DNA of 64,000 nucleotides from Balanoglossus misakiensis (lineage: Eukaryota; Hemichordata), in the NCBI GenBank assembly GCA_040954595.2, contig CM082593.2:3844001-3908000 (forward strand). Direction: 5' to 3'. This document shows, piece after piece, positions 9,331 through 21,600 of this stretch. How positions within the stretch are numbered: position 1 is the stretch's first letter; each line of letters opens with the position of its first letter. The translations under genes and the position numbers were made by a program. A model generated the notes under the pieces. That model searched no databases. It was not told the DNA's origin and saw only the letters and a list, made by a program, of their open reading frames with translations.

Positions 9331-10075
9331 TATAAAATCCTATCTAAGAACCTCGGTGACCGTCGGCCATCTATAAAATCCTATCTAAGAACCTCGGTGA
9401 CCGTCGGCCATCTATAAAATCCTATCTAAGAACCTTGGTGATCGTCTCCCATGTATAAAATCCTATTTAAGAACCTTGGTGACTGTCGGCCATGTATAAA
9501 ATCCTATTTAAGAACCTTGGTGATCGCCTCCCATGTATAAAATCCTATCTAAGAACCTTGGTGATCGCCTCCCATGTATAAAATCCTATCTAAGAACCTC
9601 GGTGACCGTCGGCCATCTATAAAATCCTATCTAAGAACCTTGGTGACCGTCGGCCATGTATAAAATCCTATCTAAGAACCTTGGTGATCGTCTCCCATGT
9701 ATAAAATCCTATTTAAGAACCTTGGTGACCGTCTCCCATGTATAAAATCCTATTTAAGAACCTTGGTGATCGCCTCCCATGTATAAAATCCTATCTAAGA
9801 ACCTTGGTGACCGTCAGAAATGTATAAAATCCTATCTAAGAACCTCGGTGACCGTCGGCCATCTATAAAATCCTATCTAAGAACCTTGGTGACCGTCGGC
9901 CATGTATACAATCCTATATAAGAACCTTGGTGACCATCGGCCATGTATAAAATCCTATCTAAGAACCTTGGTGACCGTCGGCCATGTATAAAATCCTATC
10001 TAAGAACCTTGGTGACCGTCGCCCATGTATAAAATCCTATTTAAGAACCTTGCATGGTGACATCGGCCATGTGTA
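9331..10075. repeat. 41-bp tandem repeat, 18 copies
   Basis: Units start at 9331 and then every 41 bases up to 10028. Each begins TATAAAATCC, continues TATCTAAGAACC or TATTTAAGAACC, and ends with a variable GTCGGCCATG, GTCTCCCATG or GCCTCCCATG type block. The period is exact for 17 units; the last unit has a small insertion (GCATGG) and decays. Units 1, 7 and 13 are identical, as are units 3 and 9, 5 and 11, and 8 and 14. This shows a higher-order period of six units (246 bases). No long frame or spacer structure is present, so this is a minisatellite and not a CRISPR array. Confidence 0.95.
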
Positions 10076-10435
10076 AAGGCAATCAAGGTAATTATCATGC
10101 TGATTAAGTGCCAATTTTACATTTATTGAACTTATAAGTGATACATTTCCTGAATTGGGGTACCATTTTAATTAACCGTCTGCTTGTTTGTATAATTAAT
10201 AAACATATAATAACACGCAAAAGATACCGCAACAACTGTGATGGAATTTTTCAGGATTAATTCATGTATTTAGTGATTTTTTTAAATCTATTATATATTT
10301 CTTGAGCAACTACCCTAAGCTGGATGAAACATGCAGCGTATGTATCCAACAAATATGAGGCATATGTATCCCAAAAATGTCCCCAAAAGATGCAACTTGT
10401 ACAGCTATTGTACAGTTTGAGACATGAGAGTAGTG
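10076..10435. other. Noncoding spacer and probable 3' UTR of the sulfotransferase
   Basis: AT-rich sequence. TTTATT at 10122-10127 reads AATAAA on the - strand, about 310 bases beyond the sulfotransferase stop codon, and is the best candidate for its polyadenylation signal. Confidence 0.4.
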
Positions 10436-11527
10436 TCAGTATTCCCAGGGTACAACTAAGCTTTTGTTGTAATTTTTCAACGTGGACTCACTCTCCACGA
10501 TTTCGTATCCAAATGTTTTAAACACTCTTTCGGGACACAGCTCCTGAATTCTACGAACTTCTTCAAACGTTGCTGTCTTCCTCCACCTCTGGCCGTGGTC
10601 TGGATCTGCCTGGCTTTCTCGTTCAATGAGCCTCGTGACAGACGGGTGCATTTTGACGCCAATGTACTCGTATATTTTGGGGACAACATCGCGAACACGA
10701 TTGGAGACATCCTCGTACCGAAATACTTTGTAGTGTCCGACCAGCCACTCGGGTCCGTTTGATGCTATCAGGTAGTTGGTGTCTAGCCAGACACAGTAAT
10801 CGATTATAGCATCCTCCAGCGTCTGATCGAAACGGAACTTGCCCGATTGCGAAGTGTTACCACCAGTGGAGAGGTGCTCATGTTTTTGCCTGGAAGGCGC
10901 CATGCCACGTGGATCTCTCACAAGATGTACCACCTTCACGTTATCCTGTTTTAGCTTTGGCAGCACAAGCATGATGTTGTTGATGCGATTGACTGTAGTG
11001 GCGATGAGTGATTTCGACTTGCACTCTTGGGTGATGGCCTCCTCTGTTATCGGTGATTCCAAATGAGTCAGACCGCATCCGCGTTTCAACAAAAATACTA
11101 AGTTGACCATCTTCAGGAGAAATTCCATGTGAGGACCATGAAAGTTACAGTTGAAGAGGCCGTGCATGAAATCGACAAGCCCTGGGCGTATGGTTTCCAA
11201 GAACGTGAAGTCATCTCGATAAACATGTAACCCCAGGTGCTTTACTAACATGAAACCAGGCTCACCGATGAAAAGACAATCGGGGTTGCCTCTGAAAAAG
11301 GATGATGTGTACGTCGACCCGGTGCGTTGCCGTGCGAGTATGATCACTTTAGCCGGGGTCCCATCCTCCTGGCCCCTGAAGTTGACATCCGCACTACTAG
11401 AAAGAGTGGCTGGACATACCGACGCTGATTTAAGGACATCTACCACATGGAAGTAGGAACAAAGTACAACCAGGAAAACCGCTGTTAACAATAATGTCAT
11501 TGAAAAGCGTTTGACGGAAACCATCAT
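10436..11527 (-). CDS. Golgi carbohydrate (galactose/GlcNAc 6-O type) sulfotransferase
   Basis: Type II Golgi membrane enzyme that would transfer sulfate from PAPS to a sugar of glycoproteins or proteoglycans. The 363-residue frame has no intron. Residues 8-28 form an N-terminal signal anchor. The 5'-phosphosulfate loop is at 66-72 (RQRTGST) and the 3'-phosphate-binding motif at about 199-212 (VVHLVRDPRGMAPS). RYEDV at 270-274 and the C-terminal CPERVFKTFGYE are also typical of the CHST1-CHST7 group, in which single-exon coding regions and lengths near 400 are usual. One possible N-glycosylation site is NTS at 224. The start at 11527 is the first of two adjacent ATGs; the second is at 11524. 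Which sugar position it modifies cannot be told from sequence. Its neighbours (the small membrane proteins and a distant receptor) suggest no functional link. Confidence 0.9.
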   Translation of the reverse strand: MMVSVKRFSMTLLLTAVFLVVLCSYFHVVDVLKSASVCPATLSSSADVNFRGQEDGTPAKVIILARQRTGSTYTSSFFRGNPDCLFIGEPGFMLVKHLGLHVYRDDFTFLETIRPGLVDFMHGLFNCNFHGPHMEFLLKMVNLVFLLKRGCGLTHLESPITEEAITQECKSKSLIATTVNRINNIMLVLPKLKQDNVKVVHLVRDPRGMAPSRQKHEHLSTGGNTSQSGKFRFDQTLEDAIIDYCVWLDTNYLIASNGPEWLVGHYKVFRYEDVSNRVRDVVPKIYEYIGVKMHPSVTRLIERESQADPDHGQRWRKTATFEEVRRIQELCPERVFKTFGYEIVESESTLKNYNKSLVVPWEY

Positions 11528-14500
11528 CGCAAAGCACTTTCTACATGTATAACACTTCGACGTTCAGAGTACTTTGACGTTCAGAGTACTATCAACTCAG
11601 TGAGATAGTCAACCCTTGAACTGCAGTTTTTACTTTCAATGAAAAAACAGAAATATTAAAAAAAGATTTGTGCGTCGAAAATCTTTGATATATATATATA
11701 ACACAGCTGTTGCAAGAGATAGCAGTTTCCGGATTAGTTGAAGATTAGTATGAAAGTGCATGAGGGAAAGACCGTACAAGACGAGGAGTGCAAAAATATA
11801 GACCCTGATATTGGTCCTCGAACTGAAACACATCTGTATTCCATTTGCTCCGCTATAAGCTGACTGAAACTACTTTCCCAATGAGATTATCTAAGTCCGG
11901 ACAGGTCTAGGCTGCTTGGACGACCACACCATTTCCTGGGAATGGTTTCATGCCTTGATTCATGTGTTACAGACCGTATGCCACACAGGAATAACAAAGC
12001 CATATTTTTATATATAATCTTCCAGTACCAGTATTTTAAACGAGTATTACTCCAGTGAGGGATGAGTGATTCCCCTAATAGCTGCCGTATCAGCTGTCAC
12101 ACCTAACTTTGTGGGCATGAGAACCTTATTACAAGCCTCAGTATTTCTCATTTTTCAAACAAAAGTTATGTCCACCACGAAGAACAAAATTATTGAAAAC
12201 ATACACTGATTCCAAATAATTACATATACCACGAGGATCACTGTCAGAATTATTGGCAGATGTAACTGACACTTGATGTCGTGCAGCCAATATCTAACGC
12301 ATGCGTGAAATCACATCTGGCAGAGATAAATGTTATTGTTTGACTGTGAGCTTTGAGGATGCGACCTCATGTGTTGAATGACATGCACGAGCAGTTCGTG
12401 CGTAAATTTTAAAGTTGTCCTTTTTCGCTGATTGAATATTAACTCGTGGTATCGAGAGAATTTTTCTCTTGCTGAACTGACAGCCCTATGAGCATGGGGA
12501 CAACATAGATAAGAATCATTCACCAGTCGTGTATTATGAAGTAATCCAGTTACAACCATTGCGTTCATTGTTGGTTTAATCATGGTTTAATGAAGTAACC
12601 TCATAGCGTTAATCCGAAATCTCATTGCTTGATAATAACCATTTCGTGACAATGGAAAGAACCAGGCAAATAAATGCTCGTCTCCAAATATGCATTTATT
12701 ACTCTGGTGTAAAAATAACTTCATTATCCGCAAAACAGATTCTTCTAAGCTTGGGATTACCTTTGTCATGGGATACCTATCCCGTGATAAAATGAAACCT
12801 TATGCTGTCTCCAGTTAAATAGCAGAATTTGATAATGTAGATATGCAAAGGAAGCAAAATAAACGTCTGATCAACCACGAACCTCACAAGTATCAGTTAC
12901 AAAATACGCGTTATTTAAGAATCACGGAAACTTTCAACCGGATGTTTGACAGTAAATAACATTCAAACAGATCATAAATAATAGTAAATAATAGCATTCC
13001 ATTACTCAGAGGAATATGTTGCAGTATCTCGGTCAACTCCTTGAAACGAGAACTGAACAGGCGTCCTACAAAACATGGCTACATACCCTTTTATACGTTT
13101 GATTCTGACATCTGGATCCCTGCAGTCATAATAAGAAAACTGATTATGAAGTAAGCGTGCTTGTTTCAATCTCCTTTGCCCTATAGGCGTGATATAACAG
13201 TACTAGCTGTGCATTTGCAATGTGTTCATTTTGAGGCAAAATATCATATTGAATACTAATAAACACAAAACCGTGACATTACATAAATTTAATCTATTAC
13301 TGCAGAAGAAATCTGCTGAGTGAAGACGTAATTTAGTCTTCTCTCTTATTGATGGAGAAATTAAAGGCAGTAATAGTTTTATGACCACGGATGTTTTGGC
13401 ATAAGCATGGTAACCATGGTAGCATAGCTGTTGATTACTCAGCCTAATTACATATAAGCATGCAGTAGGTTTATATCGAATAGCTTCAGGTATAATCTCT
13501 CTAATGTGGACCCTTCTATATCGAGTGAAATGTCTCCAACAGTGTCAATCGGTGAATTGGCACGTTCAAACAATCACTATAACTCATTACTCCATCCCTG
13601 TAATCCAATTACAGACAGTTGCAACTTCAGTGGTAGAAACTTGATTGCTGTCGGGTACTGTGTGCGTCAATGTATCTTTGCCGCAATCATCAAGGACAAA
13701 CAGGGCAGTCCCAAGACATGATGCATTATGTACCGTTATCAGGTGCGCAAACATGTAATTTAGACGCTGCAAGCCGAGTTGATGAAATTTCGCCATCACT
13801 TGTTTAGGTAGTTACAGCGATACACCAGATGGGAGACCCAGATGTGAAGGTGATGTAGTTTTCAAACCATAATTGGAATGGCGGTTACCTGGCCACGTGA
13901 GAAATATGACCACCAATTCATTAAATTCACAGAGGGTACAGTCATTGCAATTAGCATTTAAAACAAATACAGGCGCAATCACGGCGTGATCTTCGCCACG
14001 AAACGGAATTTGATATGAATCGATAAGAGTGGTAAGTCTAATTCCATGGGTGAACTTCACATCTTTCTTGTCGAAATATGTCAACATCTCATCCCTCGGG
14101 TATATTTTCTCCTGACGAAGATAGTTTGATGGGAAATTCAAGGTCTGAGGGAAATCGGATCCAATGCATCTTGAAAAGGTACTACTGTGCCAATTGCAGA
14201 GCAAGAGTCAGTGACGTCGAAGGCAACAGAGGAAAAAGCTTGTTTTGTTTGTTCTTTAATACTTGGCATATGAGCATCTTTCACTACTGAGGCTGCTGTA
14301 TCCTATATCAAAGTCAATGACCGAAACATCTCTGTTCATTTCTCAACCCTATATGTACACGAGCAGATGACTCCAGCTTCATTCAATGAGGACTTGTTGA
14401 TGGATCCACACAATGATACCATCTCTCATTAAACCCTCAATTCCCCAGGCTCAAAAACGCACGGCATCTTCGATCTAATACAACACAGCAAATACCTCGC

Positions 14501-15570
14501 GATCCAAGGCTGTTCTGGAAGTCGCAATTACATGTTTGATGAAACATGGTTAGTCGACAATATGCTATTAAACGTCTGTATGCTAATACCTGCATGCTGC
14601 AGATGAGTGAACGCTGCTTGTTGGAAATAGGACTTCTCATTTCGTCTCTTGTCAGGATATACAAGGGCAAGCATTTGCATAAGCTATAACGCTTTGTAAA
14701 ATCCTATGCGCCGATAATCAAACTTTATTACTTCCAGAAAATTCAGTACGACCGATTCAGAATGTCATGGAGGGATATTGCAGTAATAAAAGGAAATTGA
14801 AAGACTCATAAGAACAAATATAAAGGTCATGTAGATCATTCCTCTAGATTGAAGAATGGCACTAGCTGGCTTCACCTGTTCTATATGATATAAACAACGC
14901 CAACAGTGGTCGTAAAATGTCCAGCGATATGCTTTCTGTCAATAACTTTTTCATTCACAATTATTACAATTCTCAAACGCTTTTAGTTTATCCGGCGCAT
15001 ATGCTACACACACGCTATTGAAATCAGTTAACGCTACAGATAACCCAGAATTAGAGCACCTACGTGCGTGCAGCTCTGTAAAATGTTCATTCCATGTCTA
15101 CCAAAGGAGTGTTTAATGAGGGGTGAATGCTAGAAATCGTGGTTAAAATTACTCTGTGTCGTCATTTGAGCTTGTCTTACAGAGAAGATGTGTTGTATTT
15201 TCCTTCGACTTTGTGCCGTGCCGCCTGATAGGTAACCACGCACTACAGGAATATGGCGAGTAAGTGTGGTCTCATTTTATATTACAACTAGTATATAGCT
15301 TTATGTTGTTGACAGTATCAGATTCCATCTCATTGGTAAGAATTGTCTCACAGCGATAGGTTTGCATTCTGATTGAATATTTGTGAATTTCTGATAGCAT
15401 AACTGCTTATATCCATAACAATGTCAACAATTGTTATGTTGATTAAGTTCTATTGTCTTCTAAAATTAAGAAGTAGTGGCCACTATGCTTTAATTGCTCT
15501 GGGGAGAACACTACTGATGGAATATACCATTTTTTTACCGGTATGTATGTATATGTACAATATCCACTAA
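11528..15570. other. Intergenic, upstream of the sulfotransferase; no gene seen
   Basis: Just upstream of the sulfotransferase start, GACGTTCAGAGTACT occurs twice in direct tandem (from about 11559 and 11576), and a TATATATATA run lies near 11690; either could be part of its promoter. Beyond that the sequence is AT-rich, with many stop codons in all frames and only short chance open frames. Confidence 0.5.
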
Positions 15571-15685
15571 CACCACCACCAACGCCGCCACCACCACCAA
15601 AACCATCAACACCACCACCCACGCCGCCACCACCACCACCAAAACCACCACCACCTAACCACGCCGCCATCATCATCATCATCAT
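15571..15685. repeat. (CAC/CCA)n and (ATC)n compound microsatellite
   Basis: Trinucleotide repeat of CAC/CCA units with interruptions (CCGCC, AAAACC), ending in six ATC units. The Gly/Trp/Met-rich frames it creates on the - strand are by-products of the repeat and not a gene. Confidence 0.9.
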
Positions 15686-18600
15686 GGAACAAAAGTAACA
15701 GCTTCTGGCATGTGCGATGAAGTGCGATTTTCTGCTTTTGGAATTGAATGGTGCCTAAAGATGTTGCCTTTGGATCTAAGACCGTTTGATATCGCACCGA
15801 CACCGTCGTGGCATTGAAATCGGTTACTTAATCTTTCGGTACCATGGCAACAGGAAACACCATACAGTTTACTCCATATGTGCTCGAAAATGTTAGATAT
15901 CTGCGCATTCATGGGGAAAGCTTATATTTGACGATGCGATAAAATTCCAATTTTTATCAACTTATCTGTTCATCAACGAGAGTGAAGAAGGATGTTATGG
16001 ACATAAATTTCAATGAAGAAATCTGAATGCCTAGATTGTATCAAAATCTATAACACGACATCAACAACTTTTAATATTATTTATTATTTTTTTATGCATA
16101 GATGTGATTTTCTGTGCCAATCCTTCATCATGTCTGGTTACTATCTTGATATTTGCAATGTCTCGGCGTCAAACAGGTATGACGCACATCTTGTTTTTCG
16201 GTTTATGCTGAATTTGGGCTTATTACAACTTTTGCGTCTGCCACATGGCTTCACAAACATGACATAAATCTGTTGAAGGCAGTGTTTAGTGCAATGGGCC
16301 TTAGTGCTGAATGGTAATCCATGTAATATCAGTGCGCGATCTGTGTTAGCGTGTCCATGGAATGACCGTGAGAGATAAAAAAGCATTTTCCATCGAACAG
16401 CGTGTTATCTGTGCCGCCAAAATGTTTGGCTCTGTTAAAACAACAATTATGGAGACCCACAGTATGGCATGGAGACTGTGATTGTCACAATCACAGCAGT
16501 CTGTCATGCGTCGTTTGCAAATTCGCCCCAATTTGTACCTGCTGTCTATAAAATTGCATTAAACTTGAATGGAGAAGAAAACCCACAGGTGGTCCAAATG
16601 GTGTTGCTTTTCGGTGTTTCAATGCCATCATTGAAAGCCAATGATGGATGATGCCGAGGCCCCAAAGTGGGTGTCTAAATAGACGTCTAGAGTATTTTTT
16701 ATTTCAAACCTTACATGGGCCTGGCATTGTAGTGGTGTGTTTTTGACAAAGAAAATAAGGCAAATGATTTTGACATATAAATTTGTGAAGCTTACGAGTT
16801 TTCGCATACAGGTATAATTTGCCAGCCTTATATATACACCCACATAAAGCCATGGCACCATAGCCCACATGTAATACCTTTGGTATTTCACCATAAAGGC
16901 TCTTATATATACATGTAGTTTGATCACAAAATGTCATTTCAACCTACGTGAAAGTAACTACCACCAAGCTTTTAGTGCTGAACTCAACATCAGCAATAAG
17001 ACTTCAAATGCGATCTAAGTCATTAAACGTCGTCTAAAAGATGGAGGTATGAATTGGGCACGTACCCGAGCTACGACCGATTAAGGAATGAGATACGTCG
17101 AGGGATATTAAACAGCCTCTGCTTTATGCAAGTGTGTCACTCCCAATGTATGTAATAAACGTCACTGGCGCTTGATTACCTCTTCTCTGAGCGGTTAAGA
17201 GAAAGCGATTTTCAATCAATCCACCGCCATTCTGCGTGGTTACACTGGGTCCGAATTACTCAGTTCTAATCTTTAAAAGCACTTCTTGGAGATTTTGATC
17301 ACTCTGGAGGCAACACCACAAACATCATTTCTCGTTAAGAGCTAGTTTTTTTTTTCTATTCTTGCTCTTAGTAGATTCCTGTTTCAATTTTCCAATTTCC
17401 CCAAGTAAAGTGGCAGGAATGACATCTCTTGATTCAGTAATGGTGTTGCAATCAACGTAACGGACATTTTTGTCTTAGAAAGGGCACGGGTTTCCAAACG
17501 TTAATCCCACCAGGCATTCATTCATTTCCCCCCAAAACGTCATATCTGCAGGTAATCAGTAAAATATTGAAAATTCAATTTATAATATTACTCAGTTGTG
17601 TCTGTCAATTTGACGTGTTAACAAATGCTTCGTCCATTTGAGACACACGACGCAAGGAATTTTGTGCACATTGTTTCAGCATTTATTTAACCACAAGAGA
17701 AAACTGAAGTCCATGTAATGTAAACTGCAAGATCATGTGGTTCAAAATGGTTGACTTTGTAATATGATGACAAGGGAAATACTGCACACCCGGTTGACTG
17801 TATTGCAAAGTAATTTGATGCCCTTTTTGTAGTTTATTATATCAGAGAAGGCAGACTCTATAAACATTAGGCTGTTTAAGATGGCATAATCAAACCTGTG
17901 ATAAGTTTGAAAACTATCCTGAGACTGATTTGTACAGTATGAGGTCAAACAGAGCAATATCGACAAGCGACTCAAGATCAAGTGCGTCACATTTGCTCAT
18001 CAGTAAACAGTGAGTCTACCGCGACTAGATGTGGAGTTTTTTTCCCCCAATAGCTACCGCATCTGAATGCATGGGTGATTTTCTTGTTCGTGCGTTTATT
18101 AATTCTCGTTTAGACATTGTGCATGAAATGAAGTACATCCCACCAAATTTGATTAACATGAAACAAATTACACATTTCAAATTAAATGATGAAATAACAG
18201 TCTTACGTTCAACATGATGTAGGAATACCGGCATTGAAAGTCCAGTTTCAATCTACAGATAGTGCTCACTTATGTTCCCTTTTCGTAACGAATAAGCAAG
18301 TCTTTAATCAACTCACTTCGTATCTTCATCGCCCGGGGAAGAAAAACCGCAAAAGCCCTCCTGCTTGAATTGCTTGGGATCTTGTAGGATTTCCCAGTGG
18401 ATTAAACATTTTACAGTCATCACAATATAGACCAATCATTATATTAGACTAATACGACGTGAGTTGATTTGTGCGGGACTATTATCTCTGTATCACGATG
18501 CGCTTCATGTTAGTGCAGGAATATTGCGTTTGTCAAGATGATATTTGGCAGAATTTCAACAGCATCTGGCAGATGAAAACATGCTTCTTATCAAACTGCG

Positions 18601-21600
18601 GTGATGCTCTGTAAATGATCTGAGATATCCAGCGATTCATTCTGATTGGTAGAATCAGCGATTGCTTGTTGAAGGATGAAGGCTGGCATATCTGTACTGC
18701 ACATACATTCTGAGATCACTTTTCGTTGATTTGGAAAATCCCAAGAGAAGACAAATCCAATGAGAAAGTTGGACAGCTCCCACAGAACACATAACAAGTT
18801 CATGACAGTTCAACGACAGTAGCAAAGAGTTGCCACTGATTTACCATATTAAAGTGCACATATTTTCCCCAGTGTAATATACTCAGAAATATGCTCATAG
18901 AAAATGACAGTCTCTGAGTTGGTTGACATTCACTTTGCAGTCAAATAGATGGCATGTAGTAGCCAAAAATGGTACCATTTAGAAATGTCATTGTTAATCT
19001 ACCAAATATAGTACTATTTCTAGTAATATTGCTTACTCTGTCCAAATGTACTTTTTATCCAAACTATTAATTTGCCTAATTGAAGGAGTTTCAAAACGAA
19101 TCACAGAACATGTCAGAAAAATAGTTGAGAGGTTTGTTGTCAAAAGTCCGAAATACATTTCCACACTGCATTAGATTGAGTTTGATTGACTTCGTTCATC
19201 ACGAATCTGAATTTTCATAGCAGGTAGGGGTTTCTGAAGGCCTGCACACTTACATCCAATCACAGTAGCTTTCTTTGCGGCATTTTCTCCATAAGGGAGC
19301 TGTCTTACGTATGTGTGCGCCATAAGGGAGATTAAATAAAGGTCGTTTCACTGCAGGAAACTTCAAAACCCATTAATACGAAAGCGAAGGATGGGATATA
19401 GAGTATTTATCGTATACATGTTTATAGGGAATGTCTCTCAAATGTGCAAGGCGATAAAAGACATCTATCATGCAAAATTACCCAAGAAGTTATACCGGTA
19501 GTTCCGTCAGCTAAAACGAGCATTACCTAAACAGCGTATCTGAAATTACTAAAATGATATCCTGCTAAAGCAATTTTACTTAATGTTGTTTCACAAGATT
19601 TAGACTGAGAAAAACATCACCATAGCTGGCTTAGTTGCAATTTTACATCAGGGTAATTGCGACAAAATAACGAGATGCTGGAATTGCTTTGTCTCTGGGT
19701 CTGCCAAACAACGCTAATGCCGCATGCAGCTGGCTGTCTAAGAAAGGTGTTTTTCTGATATAAACGGTTTGCAAACAAACTCGTTAAGGTGAATTTTAGT
19801 ATGTATTTTAAACTCCCTCACTGTGCCATACAAGCAAATGACCAATGTACCATGACCTAATAGTGAAAGAAGTTGGAGCATTTGCTCATACGTGTTTGAC
19901 TATGTATTTACTGGGATATTAATGTTGGCTGACTTGTTCATATTGAACACAGCGAGATTAATATACCCGCTCTAAGGGGCTCACAGATCCAAGCATGGGG
20001 AGGACTTCTTAAGTATGGGGATTTTTTCAACCTTGTCAATTATCTAAAAGGAAGAAAAAAAAAGCTTCTCCAGAGAGACTTGAAATTAGTTCTCTTTACT
20101 GTTAAAAGACTGTATTGGGAATACTTCTAATTGTGTTGGCCGCCATGGTTACATTTATGCCAAGGTACTTTCAGGTCTTCGGTTGTGTTTATCATGCTAT
20201 GTCTATACATGTGCATGTATGTACACATACAATTATTAAATGTATTCCAAGGGACGGTACGTACAGTGTAACTAACGCATTCATAACTGGGACAGCCTGT
20301 GCTTTGTGTGCACATCTGTAATTGAATGAGGTAATATGTATGCAAAAATGGGTTTCTGTATTGCTGCATTATTTTGCATTGAATTTAAAAATCTCGCCAC
20401 ATTCGCTACCATCTGAAACATATTATGTGCAAAACTGGACATGCATAATTATTGATCACTTCAGAAATGTCAGACTTTGTTGGAAAATATGAATGTTATG
20501 TCAATTTGAAGAGGTGAAGCAGATATTTGTATCATATTGTAGCTGAATTGAATACGATGTACATGAATAGTATGAATACATTATTATCTGAATCACTAAT
20601 GACCACCGGGTGGAAATTCTTATGTCACACATTGAATACAGTATGCAGCAAATATGGCACGCCACTATGATAAAAAAGGTTTCTGTCACACTGTGAATAG
20701 CATCATTTCGCGCTGATTCAATTCACGTGTATAAAAACAACTCAGATTAGCCTGCTAGGACCTATTGATTGAGTATTTCACATAAACTGAACAGTGTAGG
20801 ATATATTGCATACATGTTATTATTCAGTCTATGCACGTCCTGTGGTCTGTAATCCATGCCTTTGTTTGAGAGCTGTACCTCTGACGTCGACTCTAGTGCT
20901 GTAATGCATATAAATAGTTTTTTTGCTTTTCCATGAAATTCATAATTCCCCTATCTCGTGGCACAGTCACTGTATCCAGAGCAATGACCAAGAGTTTCAA
21001 TGTGCACCTGTTTTTGTGTGCCTCACTGAGATTTACAATGTAAGTGACTGTGTTCTTTTGTATCATAGTTTAATCCAATGTTTGTAGTATTTAATTTATC
21101 GAAGGGTTTGGCTTCAGTGGGATCGGCTGTTCTAAGGATAACCTGATCCGTGATGCCCAATCAGTCATCCCTTTCCACGTATTCACTTTCATCTAGTTCC
21201 AATGAATTGGGTTGTTGTTCAACCGCGCTTGCTCTTTTGGTTGATCATTTTATTGGACTACTAAGAAGGCGCCGCAACACAAGAGTAGCATTCAGTTGCT
21301 GGCCCTTTCAAACATTTTATGATTTTTCTATATTGCATATTGATTCTAGGTTCAAATTCATTTGCCAATTTTGACACATGTCAGTATCGATGATTCATCT
21401 TCATCCTTGCCAACTTTGTCAGAAAAGTTTTAAAAGCCAGAGTCACGAGGTCCACTCATTACATCAAATCACTGAAGTCATACCCTACATCCATTTGACA
21501 ACCATCAATTAAAGTGTTCATTTCAAGCACTCTAGAAAAACATATAGTCATTTAGCATATTAACTAAAATGGCCGGTGTAAGTGGTTTTCCTGGGGACAC

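Noticed and set aside
9331-10075. Regular repeat array resembling CRISPR spacing
   Set aside because: The whole 41-base unit is repeated with no unique spacers, and the genome is eukaryotic.
15443-15803. Gly-, Trp- and Met-rich open frames on the - strand
   Set aside because: They are translations of the CAC/ATC microsatellite in different frames, not a gene.
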